Assembly: GCF_012030425.1 (NCBI RefSeq)
Contig: NZ_JAAUVN010000002.1
Coordinates: 186,001-250,000, forward strand
Length of the DNA stretch: 64,000 nt
Direction of reading: 5' to 3'
DNA from: Sphingobacterium sp. B16(2022)
GTDB taxonomy: Bacteria > Bacteroidota > Bacteroidia > Sphingobacteriales > Sphingobacteriaceae
Numbering within the stretch: position 1 is the stretch's first letter; every line of letters starts with the position of its first letter. The position numbers were made by a program, and so were the translations under genes. The notes below the pieces were generated by a model. It ran no database searches, was not told the DNA's origin, and saw only the letters and a list, made by a program, of their open reading frames with translations. This document shows, in pieces, positions 1 through 11,200 of the stretch.

Positions 1-642
1 GCCAGTTGGTCTGCAATTTGAATCAGCTCCATACAGCAATAGGGACGGCATGGGCAATTGCGCATGACGAATGTCTTCTAGAAAATGCTTCTCCGTGACC
101 ATATCTGTTTTGATACTGGTTTGTTGAAACAAGAATTCATATTGACGATGGTTTTTTTCCATCTGTCTTTTACCCATTTTGACTTTAGTCGTATCGGTAA
201 AGTTAGCGACGTAGTGTTCCAGAAATTCCTTACTGTACTCTTCGATGATATCACGTGCTTTCTCATCTTGTGGATCAGGAGCTTCCATGATAACGAGTTT
301 CTGTATGCGACTTGGGCTGATTATAGCGGTTTTTAAGGCAATAAGACCTCCAAAGCTATAACCAACTAGGAATACTTGCTCGAGCTGCAGATGATCCATC
401 AGGTCTAACAGGTCCGTCGCCATATGATCCAGATCATAGCCGGTCAAAACACGTTCGCTCATTCCATGACTTTTCAAGTCATACATCACCACGTGAAAGT
501 GCTGCGCCAAGATTGGCGCAATATTAAAATAATAAACAGAAAGATTGCTAAACATACCGTGGATCAATACCACGGTTTGCTTAGCACCTTTGTTTAGCTC
601 TTGTATATGAACTTTTTTGTTGTTTATGTCAATTATTGGCAT
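1..642 (-). CDS. alpha/beta hydrolase, partial (C-terminus outside window)
   Basis: The frame stays open from an ATG at 642 to the window edge, giving the first 214 residues of an alpha/beta hydrolase. Visible are the strand-3 HGMF oxyanion region, the nucleophile elbow GYSFGG with its serine, and a late segment (LPMPSLLLYGAD) that usually holds the catalytic Asp. The catalytic His must lie beyond the edge. The start overlaps the end of the upstream ACP gene by 10 bases, so the two are probably translationally coupled. Because it is the last visible gene of a polyketide synthase operon, a thioesterase or product-release role is the natural inference, but the fold alone does not fix the substrate. 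Confidence 0.85.
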   Translation of the reverse strand, partial: MPIIDINNKKVHIQELNKGAKQTVVLIHGMFSNLSVYYFNIAPILAQHFHVVMYDLKSHGMSERVLTGYDLDHMATDLLDLMDHLQLEQVFLVGYSFGGLIALKTAIISPSRIQKLVIMEAPDPQDEKARDIIEEYSKEFLEHYVANFTDTTKVKMGKRQMEKNHRQYEFLFQQTSIKTDMVTEKHFLEDIRHAQLPMPSLLLYGADSNCRPTG

Positions 643-932
643 TCGTAGATATAGTTGATAATCATGCGGAGGTCAAGGTTGATCAATTGATCTAGATCCA
701 TAGAAGATAACCATCCTGTAAAATCGATTTGATCGCCAAAATATGTTTTGATTTTCTCTGAAAATGATACAATCTCAATACTGTCCATTTCCAGATCTTT
801 TGTAAAAGAGCTTTCAGGAGTGATATCCATTTCTTCTACAAATTCTTCACCTATTACTTCTGTAATAAAACCTTTTAAAAGTGTGAATAACTCTTCGTGG
901 TTCATTTTTAATGTTGGGTTTACAGTGTCCAT
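633..932 (-). CDS. free-standing acyl carrier protein
   Basis: A 99-residue acidic protein with the phosphopantetheine attachment motif of acyl carrier proteins: the serine sits in LEMDSIEIVSF near residue 51, preceded by an acidic helix. It would carry acyl intermediates as thioesters for the synthase encoded just upstream. The start overlaps the end of the KS-AT-DH-PPT gene by 13 bases and its end overlaps the hydrolase gene, showing tight coupling. The synthase already has two built-in ACPs, so this third carrier may serve a starter unit, the DH-bearing subunit (which has no ACP), or product hand-off. That role is inference. Confidence 0.88.
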   Translation of the reverse strand: MDTVNPTLKMNHEELFTLLKGFITEVIGEEFVEEMDITPESSFTKDLEMDSIEIVSFSEKIKTYFGDQIDFTGWLSSMDLDQLINLDLRMIINYIYECQ

Positions 933-3900
933 CCGATAATATAATTATTATGTTTTATAGTTTTAATTTCAATATTGTTGATCCACAGGTGATCGTCAAG
1001 AATTTTTTCGACAGCATATGCTTTGGGATTTCCCTGTAGTCCTTTACCGATGAATTTTCCATAGGCTTCTTTGGCTACCCAAAAGCGGGTCGTCCACTCT
1101 GCTTGATTTCTCTCTTTTAATAATTGGAGCTCAGCATCGGTAAATACCAGTGGATAGAATCCAGCGCTACGTTCTTCTATAATCTCCATATCAATACCTA
1201 CTGGTCTATCATAGCGTGCAATAGCAACGGCGTCTTTTCCTTTGTGGGCTAATGAAACGTGGATGTTATCCGTAGCCTCACCAATAAGATAGGGTTTACC
1301 TGCTTCATCAGTACTTATTTCAAAAGTAATGGGGTAGTGTGCATCTCCTTTTTGTTTGAGTAAAAGGTGACGAACAGCATCTTTTACTGCTACTCGACTA
1401 ACCATCCAGGTTTTTCGTTTATTGGGCATCAACTTCGCGTGGTGTTGTTTCTCTGTTTGGTTGAAATAACGCTTAAGTACAAAATCCCAAGATGCAACTC
1501 GAGAGTAAGCTTGGTGGAAATAGAATACTTCAGGAGTTATTTGCTCAGATAAACGGTTATGCGAAGGGGACATGGAAACGTTCCATAAGGCGTCATCAAT
1601 TTCCAGTCTTCGGTTTTGCCATCCACTGATCGCACACCATACTTTTCCATCTCGCTTGAGTATGATTTCTCCAATAGCAAATTCTGCATTTAACTCCGTC
1701 AGCATACAGGTACATTCAAACATACCTTCTTGGTCAAGCATCTCTTCGAAGAATTCAATTTCTCTGATTTTAACAGGAAAAGCGATCCGATCTTGCGTTA
1801 AAGTGAGCTGTAACCACAAACCAAATAACTGGCCTGCATTGTCCAATAATGATCCTTTCCCCCCATTACCTTTAATCATACCAATGATACCTTTGGTTCC
1901 AACGGCCATAATTTCTGTGATACCCTGATAGGCTTGTCCATGAAACATATGATTTTCATAGATTTCTTCAGGTGTTCTATGGATTGGTAACAAATCTCCA
2001 ATAGATAAATTGAATGCAGGTACTGGTATTGCTGAACTTTTTAAAAGGACCTCGGCATTCGCAAAATTTTCAATATCTAGATAGGCATGATGTGATGCTC
2101 GCCATTCACCTTTTATGGTTTTCTCAAATGTCTTTGCCACATTCATCCATTGGAATACATTCACATGCTTAATTTTATGTACTTGTGTTCCTGGTATTTC
2201 AGCCTGTGCTGTTTCCGCTAGTAGCTCAAAGATCATCGTCATCGGAATGACCGGTTCCATATCTGAAACAGGTGTCCAACCAGCAGGCTGTCTAAGCAAA
2301 CTATGATCGATTAAATACGGATCGCTGTCTAAACTGACTTGTAAAAGTTTAGTGAAACTTGTACTTGCTAGTGCATGAACGACACTTACGCTTGAAGGTG
2401 AGTGCGCTGTATCTGGAGTTAGGGGAGCAGTGGTACTGTTCAATAAATTGTTCTCAGAACGCTGTTGGAAAAGAGCCAATACTTCTTCTTGCATACTGAT
2501 CATATCTGCTATGTTTTCCTGAAAGGCTTGGACAAGCGGATGACTAACTTTGCTAGTTGTAGCACGTAGTGGTGCTGCTGTTCCAAATGATTTGGCTAAG
2601 GACTTAACTTCGTTAAAGTTCCGGATAATCGGTAAACCCAGTTGAAGTTTTATGCTGTTTGCTGTTGACTTTGTTGTTGTGGTTGCGTGCAAATCTAGAA
2701 AATCTAGTGCGACGGTCTTACCTTCAACAAAAAGAGCACTGATGACACGTTGTAACTGGGCCAGTGCTGAACGAGTAGGACCGCTTGACGTAATTGTACT
2801 GAATGGTTTACCTTTTAATGTGTCATCAATAAAACCGATTAACCCGCCGGCACCGACCTGAATAAAGAAGCGTGCGCCCTCTTCATAGAGTTTTTTAGTC
2901 AGTTCTCGAAAACGAACCGGTTGTACAAGATGCTCGGCACTTAATTTTCTGATTGCATTTTGATCCTTTGGATAGGGTGCTAAGGTTGTTGCTGACCATA
3001 AGGGAATTTTTGTCTCTTGGAAACGAACCTGATCCATACCCGCTAAGATCACATCAAGCTTGTCGGCCACAAATGGTGTATGAAAACCTGACTGGAAGGG
3101 CAATATCTGGTGAAATATCTGGTTCGATTTTAATATAGGCACCAAAGTATCTAGAGCAGTATTGCTACCGCAAAGGATGACTTGGTGTGGGCAGTTATCA
3201 TTCGAAATATAGAGATTAGGTATCTGCTCAATAATGGGTGATATCTGTTCAATACCCGTACCGATCGCAATAAATTTTGAATCTTTTAATTCAAAAGTTG
3301 ATGGATGGAGTACATTGATCAAGGCTGTTACAGAGCTCGCTTCTGCCAATTCGGATGAGTAGCCCGCAAGCCATTCGCCCAAACTATGTCCAGCATTCAT
3401 ATCAGGGTATATGCCCAATTTTTTTAAAGCGCTATCCAGTATGCTACACTTATTAAAAATAGCTAATGCTTCTGTTAATAATCCTTCACCCTCAGTTTCG
3501 ATGGGTGCTGTCAATCCAAAATAACGGCTCACAGTATCTACTTCGCCTTTTGCAAGGCCATCTAAGCCTGGGAATACGAAGGCAATTTTGCCACCATTTT
3601 TTAGTAGAGGTGTTGCGGTATACCAAATATCCTGTTTGCTGCGCCACGGGTTGCCTTTAGAGACAATCTTCACTGCTTTTTGTATTCGTTCTGGAGTCGG
3701 GTCGAAGATTGCAATCCGATGGTCACCTTCACCGACTGTATGCTCGTTGTTTTGCAAAGCTATAAGAAGTTCCTCTTGACTGTTTCTCGCAAGAAGCAGA
3801 ACTGGATCTTTTTTCGGCATATCATAGCCTTCAAGCACGACATGCGCGTTGATACCACCAAATCCAAAAGCATTGACAGCCGCTATTTTAGGCAAACCAG

Positions 3901-5197
3901 TCTGAGACCAGTTTTTAACATCCTGTACAGGAGCAAATCGGGTGAGCTGCATGTCTGCGTTTGGATCTTCGCAGTACAGTGTCGGTGGTAAAATGTCATG
4001 ATGAAGTGCCAAACAGGTTTTGATCAATCCTGCTATACCTGCAGCAGGCATGGCGTGACCTATGTTTGATTTGACAGAGCCAATACCAGCGCTTTGAGCA
4101 TCGTCATCCTTTCCGAAAAATTGCGCTAAAGTCTGCAGTTCTGTTTTATCTCCAAGGGGTGTTCCTGTACCATGTGCCTCTAAATATCCGATTTGTTTTT
4201 CATCGAGATTGGCATTGCTCCAAGCTTGTTGAAGAGCTTTTAACTGACCTTTGACAGATGGACTCATGACGCTAGTGCCACTACCATCACTACTCACACC
4301 TACACCTTTTATGACAGCATATATTTTATCTTGATCCTGAATCGCATCTTCTAATCGTTTTAAAACAACAAAACCGCAACCTTCACCGATCAATAACCCA
4401 TCGGCATCTTTACTGAAAGGTCTGATTTTTTCTTGTCTGGATAAGGCGCCTAGTTGTGTGAAAATACTCCAAAAGGCTGCATTTTGACCTGTATGTACAC
4501 CACCGGCGACAACCATATTGCATCGTCCTCGGTGGAGTTCCTGTACCGCATGGTCAACAGCAATTAGCGCACTGGCACAAGCAGCATCGACTGTAAATGC
4601 AACACCACCTAAATTGAAGCGGTTGGCAACTAGAGAAGCGACCAAATTGGGAATTAATCCCATGGCTGTATCGGCACTAAAGCGTCCTTTACGTTCCTGA
4701 AAAGCTTGTTTGACTTTTTCTAGGTCTGCTGAAGATACTTCTGGCAGTAGCTCTTGTAGTAAAGAAGAAATCTGTTCACCGGTACGTACGATCTCAATAG
4801 CACGAGTCGCACCTGGGCCAGCATAGTTTCCTTTACCAATGATGATACCGGTTTTCTCAAGTGATACCTGTTTACGGAATACACCCGCATCTTCCAACGC
4901 TTTTTGTACGAGATCGAGTGTTAATAGGTGGTCAGGCTCAGTACCTTCCACTGCCAACGGTAAAATACCGAAGGCAGTTGGGTCAAAAGTATAGTCTGGG
5001 ATAAAACCACCTCGCTTACAATAAAAGCGATCTATTGCATTGCTGTTTTTACTAAAATGAACGGGGTCGATCCGATCTTCTGGAGCTTCTTGCGTCGCAT
5101 CAACTTTATTGACAATATTTTGCCAAAAAGTAGCTGCATCTTTTGCTCCGGGGAAGACACATGATAGTCCAACGATCGCAACATCTGTATTTGTCAT
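920..5197 (-). CDS. PUFA-synthase-like polyketide synthase subunit: KS-AT-DH-phosphopantetheinyl transferase
   Basis: A 1425-residue multidomain protein. KS (about 1-430) has the full catalytic set: Cys in VDAACASA (near 206), His in EAHGTGT (near 346) and His in KSNIGH (near 379), so it is an active-type ketosynthase and not a chain-length factor. The acyltransferase-like domain (about 540-830) keeps the nucleophile serine in GHSLGE (near 602), but its first motif is altered to FPGLDG. A double-hotdog dehydratase follows: LIDHSLLRQPAGW near 966 and a second hotdog with LLDNAGQ near 1122. The C-terminus is a 4'-phosphopantetheinyl transferase with GIDMEI (near 1336) and WVAKEAYGK (near 1372). 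It has no ACP of its own. It starts 19 bases after the partner synthase gene and overlaps the free ACP gene. The fused transferase suggests that the locus activates its own carrier domains. Confidence 0.9.
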   Translation of the reverse strand: MTNTDVAIVGLSCVFPGAKDAATFWQNIVNKVDATQEAPEDRIDPVHFSKNSNAIDRFYCKRGGFIPDYTFDPTAFGILPLAVEGTEPDHLLTLDLVQKALEDAGVFRKQVSLEKTGIIIGKGNYAGPGATRAIEIVRTGEQISSLLQELLPEVSSADLEKVKQAFQERKGRFSADTAMGLIPNLVASLVANRFNLGGVAFTVDAACASALIAVDHAVQELHRGRCNMVVAGGVHTGQNAAFWSIFTQLGALSRQEKIRPFSKDADGLLIGEGCGFVVLKRLEDAIQDQDKIYAVIKGVGVSSDGSGTSVMSPSVKGQLKALQQAWSNANLDEKQIGYLEAHGTGTPLGDKTELQTLAQFFGKDDDAQSAGIGSVKSNIGHAMPAAGIAGLIKTCLALHHDILPPTLYCEDPNADMQLTRFAPVQDVKNWSQTGLPKIAAVNAFGFGGINAHVVLEGYDMPKKDPVLLLARNSQEELLIALQNNEHTVGEGDHRIAIFDPTPERIQKAVKIVSKGNPWRSKQDIWYTATPLLKNGGKIAFVFPGLDGLAKGEVDTVSRYFGLTAPIETEGEGLLTEALAIFNKCSILDSALKKLGIYPDMNAGHSLGEWLAGYSSELAEASSVTALINVLHPSTFELKDSKFIAIGTGIEQISPIIEQIPNLYISNDNCPHQVILCGSNTALDTLVPILKSNQIFHQILPFQSGFHTPFVADKLDVILAGMDQVRFQETKIPLWSATTLAPYPKDQNAIRKLSAEHLVQPVRFRELTKKLYEEGARFFIQVGAGGLIGFIDDTLKGKPFSTITSSGPTRSALAQLQRVISALFVEGKTVALDFLDLHATTTTKSTANSIKLQLGLPIIRNFNEVKSLAKSFGTAAPLRATTSKVSHPLVQAFQENIADMISMQEEVLALFQQRSENNLLNSTTAPLTPDTAHSPSSVSVVHALASTSFTKLLQVSLDSDPYLIDHSLLRQPAGWTPVSDMEPVIPMTMIFELLAETAQAEIPGTQVHKIKHVNVFQWMNVAKTFEKTIKGEWRASHHAYLDIENFANAEVLLKSSAIPVPAFNLSIGDLLPIHRTPEEIYENHMFHGQAYQGITEIMAVGTKGIIGMIKGNGGKGSLLDNAGQLFGLWLQLTLTQDRIAFPVKIREIEFFEEMLDQEGMFECTCMLTELNAEFAIGEIILKRDGKVWCAISGWQNRRLEIDDALWNVSMSPSHNRLSEQITPEVFYFHQAYSRVASWDFVLKRYFNQTEKQHHAKLMPNKRKTWMVSRVAVKDAVRHLLLKQKGDAHYPITFEISTDEAGKPYLIGEATDNIHVSLAHKGKDAVAIARYDRPVGIDMEIIEERSAGFYPLVFTDAELQLLKERNQAEWTTRFWVAKEAYGKFIGKGLQGNPKAYAVEKILDDHLWINNIEIKTIKHNNYIIGWTL

Positions 5198-5216
5198 AAT
5201 TATTCTATACCGATGT

Positions 5217-8200
5217 TTACCAATTGTTTCCCGACATAATCAACACTTGATTTTCCGTTCCGTAATTTATTTCATTCAGAAAAACTTCTTTTCCTTCTTT
5301 TAAAGGAATTAATGAAATACCACGACGTTCATACTCTGTTTCTAAAGATTGAGAAACCATGCCAGCACCTTTCCATGGACCCCAGTTGATTGAAATCACT
5401 TTACCAGCGATGCGCTGGTTTAATGCTTGCGCATAATCATCCATAACGCTATTGGCTGCGGCATAATCGGTCTGGCCTTTGTTACCGTAAACGGAGGCAA
5501 TACTTGAAAACAACACGACAAACTGACAATCAGTACGTAACTGTTCTGCAAGTACACGTAATGGTTTTACTTTTGTATCAAAAACACGGCTGAATGAGCT
5601 TGCTGTCTTCTGTCTGAAAAGTTTATCTTCTAATAAACCGGCACCATGAATGACCCCGTCTATTTTCCCATATTCCGTATAGATACTATTTAATAAAGCG
5701 CTTAGTCCTAGTTCGTCGCAAAGATCTAGGGATTGATAAACGACCGTGCTTCCAAGACACTCCATATGACGGATCGTACGTAGGATTTGATTGTTTTTGA
5801 AAATTCGTACAGTCTCCTTTTCGATTTGAGCAGGAGAAGTGAATCTTGCAGTTTGAATCAGATAGCTTCTAATTTCCTCCTTGGTCGTCATACCTTCCAT
5901 TTCTTTCAGTTCAGCTGATTCGATTCTTGGATCGGCTGAACGGCCGATCAGAATATACGTACAAGGGTGTGCTTCAGCCATGTGTTTCACAAGTTCGGAA
6001 GTAATGCCCTGTCCGCCACCAAGTACTAATACGACAGATTTTGAATCTAGTTGGATCTGTGCTTTGTCGAGACTGTTCGGAAATGGTGAAGGTGTCAAAT
6101 CCATCCGGTGGCGCTGTTCATTCTTATAGATGACCTCCGCTTGCTTTTCTGTTGTTAGGATTTCTTTTAGCACTATCTCTGCAATTTGTTCAGTCCCTAG
6201 CGGTGTACTTAAATTAATCAATCGACAAGTCGTGTGATCAAATTCTCTCGCTAAACTTTTGAATAAACCAGCGTAACCCTGATAATGTCTCAATACATTG
6301 ACATCTTTAACTTCACCAAGATGTGATGAAGTGTCTGAAATTAAATATACCCACTTCGCTTTATCAAAATCAAGTTTCTGAATTAACGAAATATAATCAA
6401 TGATGGTATGCTTGACCGTAGATGTGAAAAGGTGTAACATGATGAGTCCATCAAAATCAGCTATTTCGGTATTGATGTCGATCAATTCTACATGAGCACC
6501 ATATTTCTCCAGATTACTTTTTATTGCTGCTACTTGAGCACTATTATCTTGTGTAATGGCAAAGCGTTTTCCTTTTATAAGGTCCATGTTTTGTGTTAAT
6601 GGTAAGTCTGCTGGAGCTAATCCAAGGCTTAGGCGTGACAAGCTGCTTGGTACAGGCTCATCTTGACTGATGTCCTTAATCCAAGTTGCTAAACCATTCA
6701 ACGTTTTGATAGCTGCGAGTTTTTCCATCAAATCATCTGCTTGCTCCATATCGTCTCCAAAACCAATTTTGGTTTTGAGATCGCTGATGATCTCCATACG
6801 TTTAATGGAATCGATACTTAAGTCGGCCTCCAGATCTAAGTCAAGCCCGAGCATCTCTTTTGGATATCCCGTCTTTTCACTTACAATATCCAATATTGCT
6901 GTTTGGAGCTGTTGAAGGCTCAGCTGATCCTGGACTTGAGTTTTTAAATCTATGGTCTCATTAGGTGCTGTTTCGATTTCGGATGTCGCTGCTGTACTTG
7001 TGTATTCTTTTAGCCAAGAAACTAAACCGCTTAAGGTTTTGATCGCTGCTAATTGTTCCATTATGGTATCTTCATTGCTATGATCATCAGAAAATAGATT
7101 AAGTTCGGTACGAAGTGTTCCGATAATCTCAACTCTTTTGATCGAGTCGATACTTAGATCTGCTTCAAGATCCATTTCCATACCAAGCATTTCCTGTGGA
7201 TAACCAGTTTTTTCACTGACTATCTGTAATAATATAGTTTTGATGTCTTTAGCTGGAGCTGTTTTTACTTGATTTACTGTTGTTAACTGCTGTATGATGG
7301 GTGCAGCAGGAAGTGTTGCCGAACAGTCGATGATTGTGTTAGGTATGGCAGGAGTATGGGGCGGAATGGGATTTATGCCCGGATTTTGTCCTAAAAAAGT
7401 GAGCATCACATCGCGTTGTGCCTGTATAAGCATCTTCATACTGTTCAGATATTCTTGCAACATGCGTTCGGTAGCAAGTTGACTATCAGACGAAGAGGCC
7501 GGTTGATTGGCAGAGTTGTTCATTTGTAAAGGAGTTAATATTGGTAATGCACCATTGGTTGGCAATGTTCCCGTAGTTGGTAGGGCAGATTGGCCATTTA
7601 CACGCCAAATAGCAGGATTTTTTTTGTAAATTTCGGGTTGATCGATTTGAATAAAAGTTGTGTCGCGACCTTCAAAAAGTTGACTTATTTTAAAGTTGCG
7701 GCCTGTACTGAGATATTGTGCGAGCATACCTAGCAGATGGGTCAATTTATTCCGGCTGCTGTCTTCGACATGAAGTGCTACCTCGTCTTTATCTAAACAG
7801 GATTTTGTTAAACCTGTTAGTACTTTTCCAGGACCGACTTCGATGAATATACGTGCGCCAGCGGTATACATGGCTTGAATTTCTTCCACAAATCGGACAG
7901 GTTCTACTAAATGATCCGTTAATCTGGTTTTGATATCCGAACTATTTATTGGATATAAGGTAGCAGATGTGTTAGACCAAACAGGAATTTGCATATCCTG
8001 AAAAGCTACATCTTTTAGGACGCTGTGATATAGTTCTTTTGATTTAGCAACTAGTGGACTGTGAAAAGCACAGGCTACTTCTAATTTTTTTGCAGAAATC
8101 CGTTCCTGTTTTAATAATTCCATTAGTTTATTGATACCAATGGAACTTCCTGCTACTACACATTGCGATGGTGCATTGAAATTAACGAGATAGCAATTAT

Positions 8201-11200
8201 CTACCTGATCAACAATAGATTTTAGACGGCCTGTTCCAGCATTCACAGCTAACATCGTACCTGGATCGCCATTTTCTACTGCGTCTAAAATAGACTGAGC
8301 TCGTTTCAAACTTAATTCAACTAATTTTTCTTCATCAAATACACCGGCAAAACATAAAGCAGGTAGTTCACCGTAACTATGACCAGCAAGCATATCGGGC
8401 ACGATGCCTAATGACTTCAGGAATTTTGCAATGGCAAGATCTATAATACCTAAAAGGGGTTGTGCTAAACGGGTATCTTTAATGGTTTCCTTTTGTTGCT
8501 TTAAATCATTATCATTGAAGGTAGCTGACGGAAAGACGACTTGTTCTAGTTCCGGATGATCGGCCAATAATTGGCGCATTTCTGGAAATACCACGAATAA
8601 ATCGCGCGCCATATTGATGCGCTGACTACCTTGTCCGGGGAAGAGGAAGGCAACTTTACCAGGTTTATTATTGACGATGTACGTGTCTTTACTTTCAATA
8701 CCTGAGAGTACCAACTCAATTTTCATCATTAAATCTTCTGCATTATCCGCAACAATGCTTAATTGAATCGGATCAGTCGAGCCTGTGGCTAAACTATAAG
8801 CAATATTTTTTAGTGGAAGTTCATCGTTGGTATCTAATACAGATTTGATCTGTTTCAGTTGATTTTTGGCTTCTTCATAGGATTTTCCTCGAAAGACAAA
8901 AAGCTCTGATGGCCAAGCTTGTAAAGTAGCGTTCTTATCTGCGGTAGGATGGTTAGCGATGACTGTGTGAAAATTTGTACCACCAAAACCAAAGGCACTA
9001 ATACCCGCATAACGATTCTTATCATTCCATAAGCCACTTTCAGCATAAAATGCAAATGGGCTCGTTTGCGCATTATAATATGCATTTGGCTGTTTGAGGT
9101 GTAGGGTGGGAGGTTTTACGCCATAGTATACGGCTAAGGAAGCCTTGATCAGGCCTGCTAAACCAGCCGCACATTTTGTATGTCCGATTTGAGTTTTCAC
9201 AGATCCCAAATGTGTCTGGCCGGGCAGTGCTCCCGATTTGCTGAAAAGATTGGTGAGGGCACTTAGTTCAGTTTTATCACCGACTACGGTTCCTGTACCA
9301 TGTGCTTCTACTAAACCGACACGTGCGGGACTAATACCTGCTTGTGAGTACGCACGCTCTAGCGCACGTACTTGACCAATTTTTCTTGGAGCAGTAAGAC
9401 CTAATGCTTTACCGTCACTCGATCCACCTACACCTTTAATCACAGAATAGATACGATCACCATCACGAAGAGCATCTTCGTATCGTTTTAAGACTAAGAT
9501 AGCAACACCTTCACCTAATGCAATACCATCGGCATCACTGTCAAATGTTGCACAGCGGCCTTTACGTGAAAGTGCGTGTGTACTTGAAAACATGAGGTAA
9601 TCGTTGATGCCGTTATGTAAATCGGCACCACCTGCTAACACAACGTCTGATTTTCCTAAAATCAGTTCTTGACAAGCCAGATCAACCGCTGCCAATGAGG
9701 ATGCGCAAGCTGCGTCAACAGTGAAATTGCGGCCACCAAGATCAAGACGATTTGTAATTCGACCTGCGATTACATTGGCTAAAATACCTGGGAAAGAATC
9801 TTCCGTTGTATGTGGAAATGCTGTTTTTACTTCTTCATGCAGTTCTCCAAAAACTTGCTTATAGTATCCTCTAAAACTATAACTATTGGCGAGATCATTA
9901 CCGCCTTCGGCACCAATGATAACTGAAATGTTTTCTCTGTCAATGCTTTTGTCGGCATATCCAGCATTATCCATAGCACGTTTTGCAACAAGCAGTGTTA
10001 ATAACTGAGTAGGTTCAATAGCGGCTAGCGATTGCGGTGGAATTCCAAATGCTAAGGGATCGAAATCAATTTTAGGAATGAAACCGCCCCATTTCGAATG
10101 CGAAACATCAGGACCATCTACATCCGGGTGATAATAAAGATCTTTATTCCAGCGCTCATCAGGAACTTCTGTTACACTGTCTTTTCCTAAAATAATATTA
10201 CGCCAATATTCTTCAAGGTTTTTTGCACCCGGGAATATACATTCCATACCGATAACAGCAACATCCAACGGTTTTTCCAGTGATGCAGGTTCTTCAGGTA
10301 AAACGGCTTGTTGAATATGAACAAAATTAGCTGCACTCACATTTTCATGAAGTTCAGTAAGTGATAGCGCTTGGTTCTGCATCGTCGCAACTTGTCCAAT
10401 CATATACATACCCAAGTCTAATTGATCATCTTTCGCTATAGTGACAAGCTTGTCCCCCTGACGTTCTATACCTTTAGCTGCAATTCTTAAGCGGCCTACA
10501 TTTAATTTTTCAAGTTGTTCCCACACTTGTTTTTTATCGAGCCCTGCGGCTAGCAATTTTGCTTTTTCGGTATTGAAATGGGTAGCAAAAGCAGTATTAA
10601 GACAGCGGGTTTCATGTCCAGGCGCCGTTTCTAATAAAACGGTATCTTTTGCGTGCAGTGCTTGGTTCTGAAATTCCTGTTGAATAGCCCCCGTGCTTAC
10701 TGCTTCTTGTGTATAAAGGTAAGCAGTACCCATAAGGACACCAATTTTTACACCTCTGGCAGCTAGTGGTGCCGCCATAATCGATACAAAAGCAGTTGAA
10801 AGAGCGTCATGGATGCCACCTGCAAAAAACACACTGATGTTTTCGGGATGATCTTCCTTTAAAAGACGTTCAATCTGTTTTTCCCAAAGTACCATACTGG
10901 AAAGGGGGCCTACGTGTCCACCACACTCCCGACCTTCAAAGATGAAGTTTTTAGCCCCTTCCTTTAAGAAGATATCTAAAAGTGCTGGCGAAGGCACATG
11001 AAGGAAAGTTTTTATGCCCGCTTTTTCAAAGACTTTTGCTTGTGCAGGTCTTCCACCGGCAATTAATACCACCGGAGGTTTTGCGGCTAGTATATGGGCA
11101 GATTGCTCATCTCTTAACTCTTGAGGAGCAAAACCTAAAATACCAACCCCCCAAGGCTTTTCACCAGCGCGGGTTTTAGTTTCCATGATCAAAGCTTTTG

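Noticed and set aside
78..336. Two short frames, one on each strand, inside the first hydrolase
   Set aside because: They lie within the continuous hydrolase frame (1-642, minus) and have no recognisable features.
1572..1928. 118-codon plus-strand frame inside the KS-AT-DH-PPT gene
   Set aside because: Antisense to a clear double-hotdog coding region; no motif of its own.
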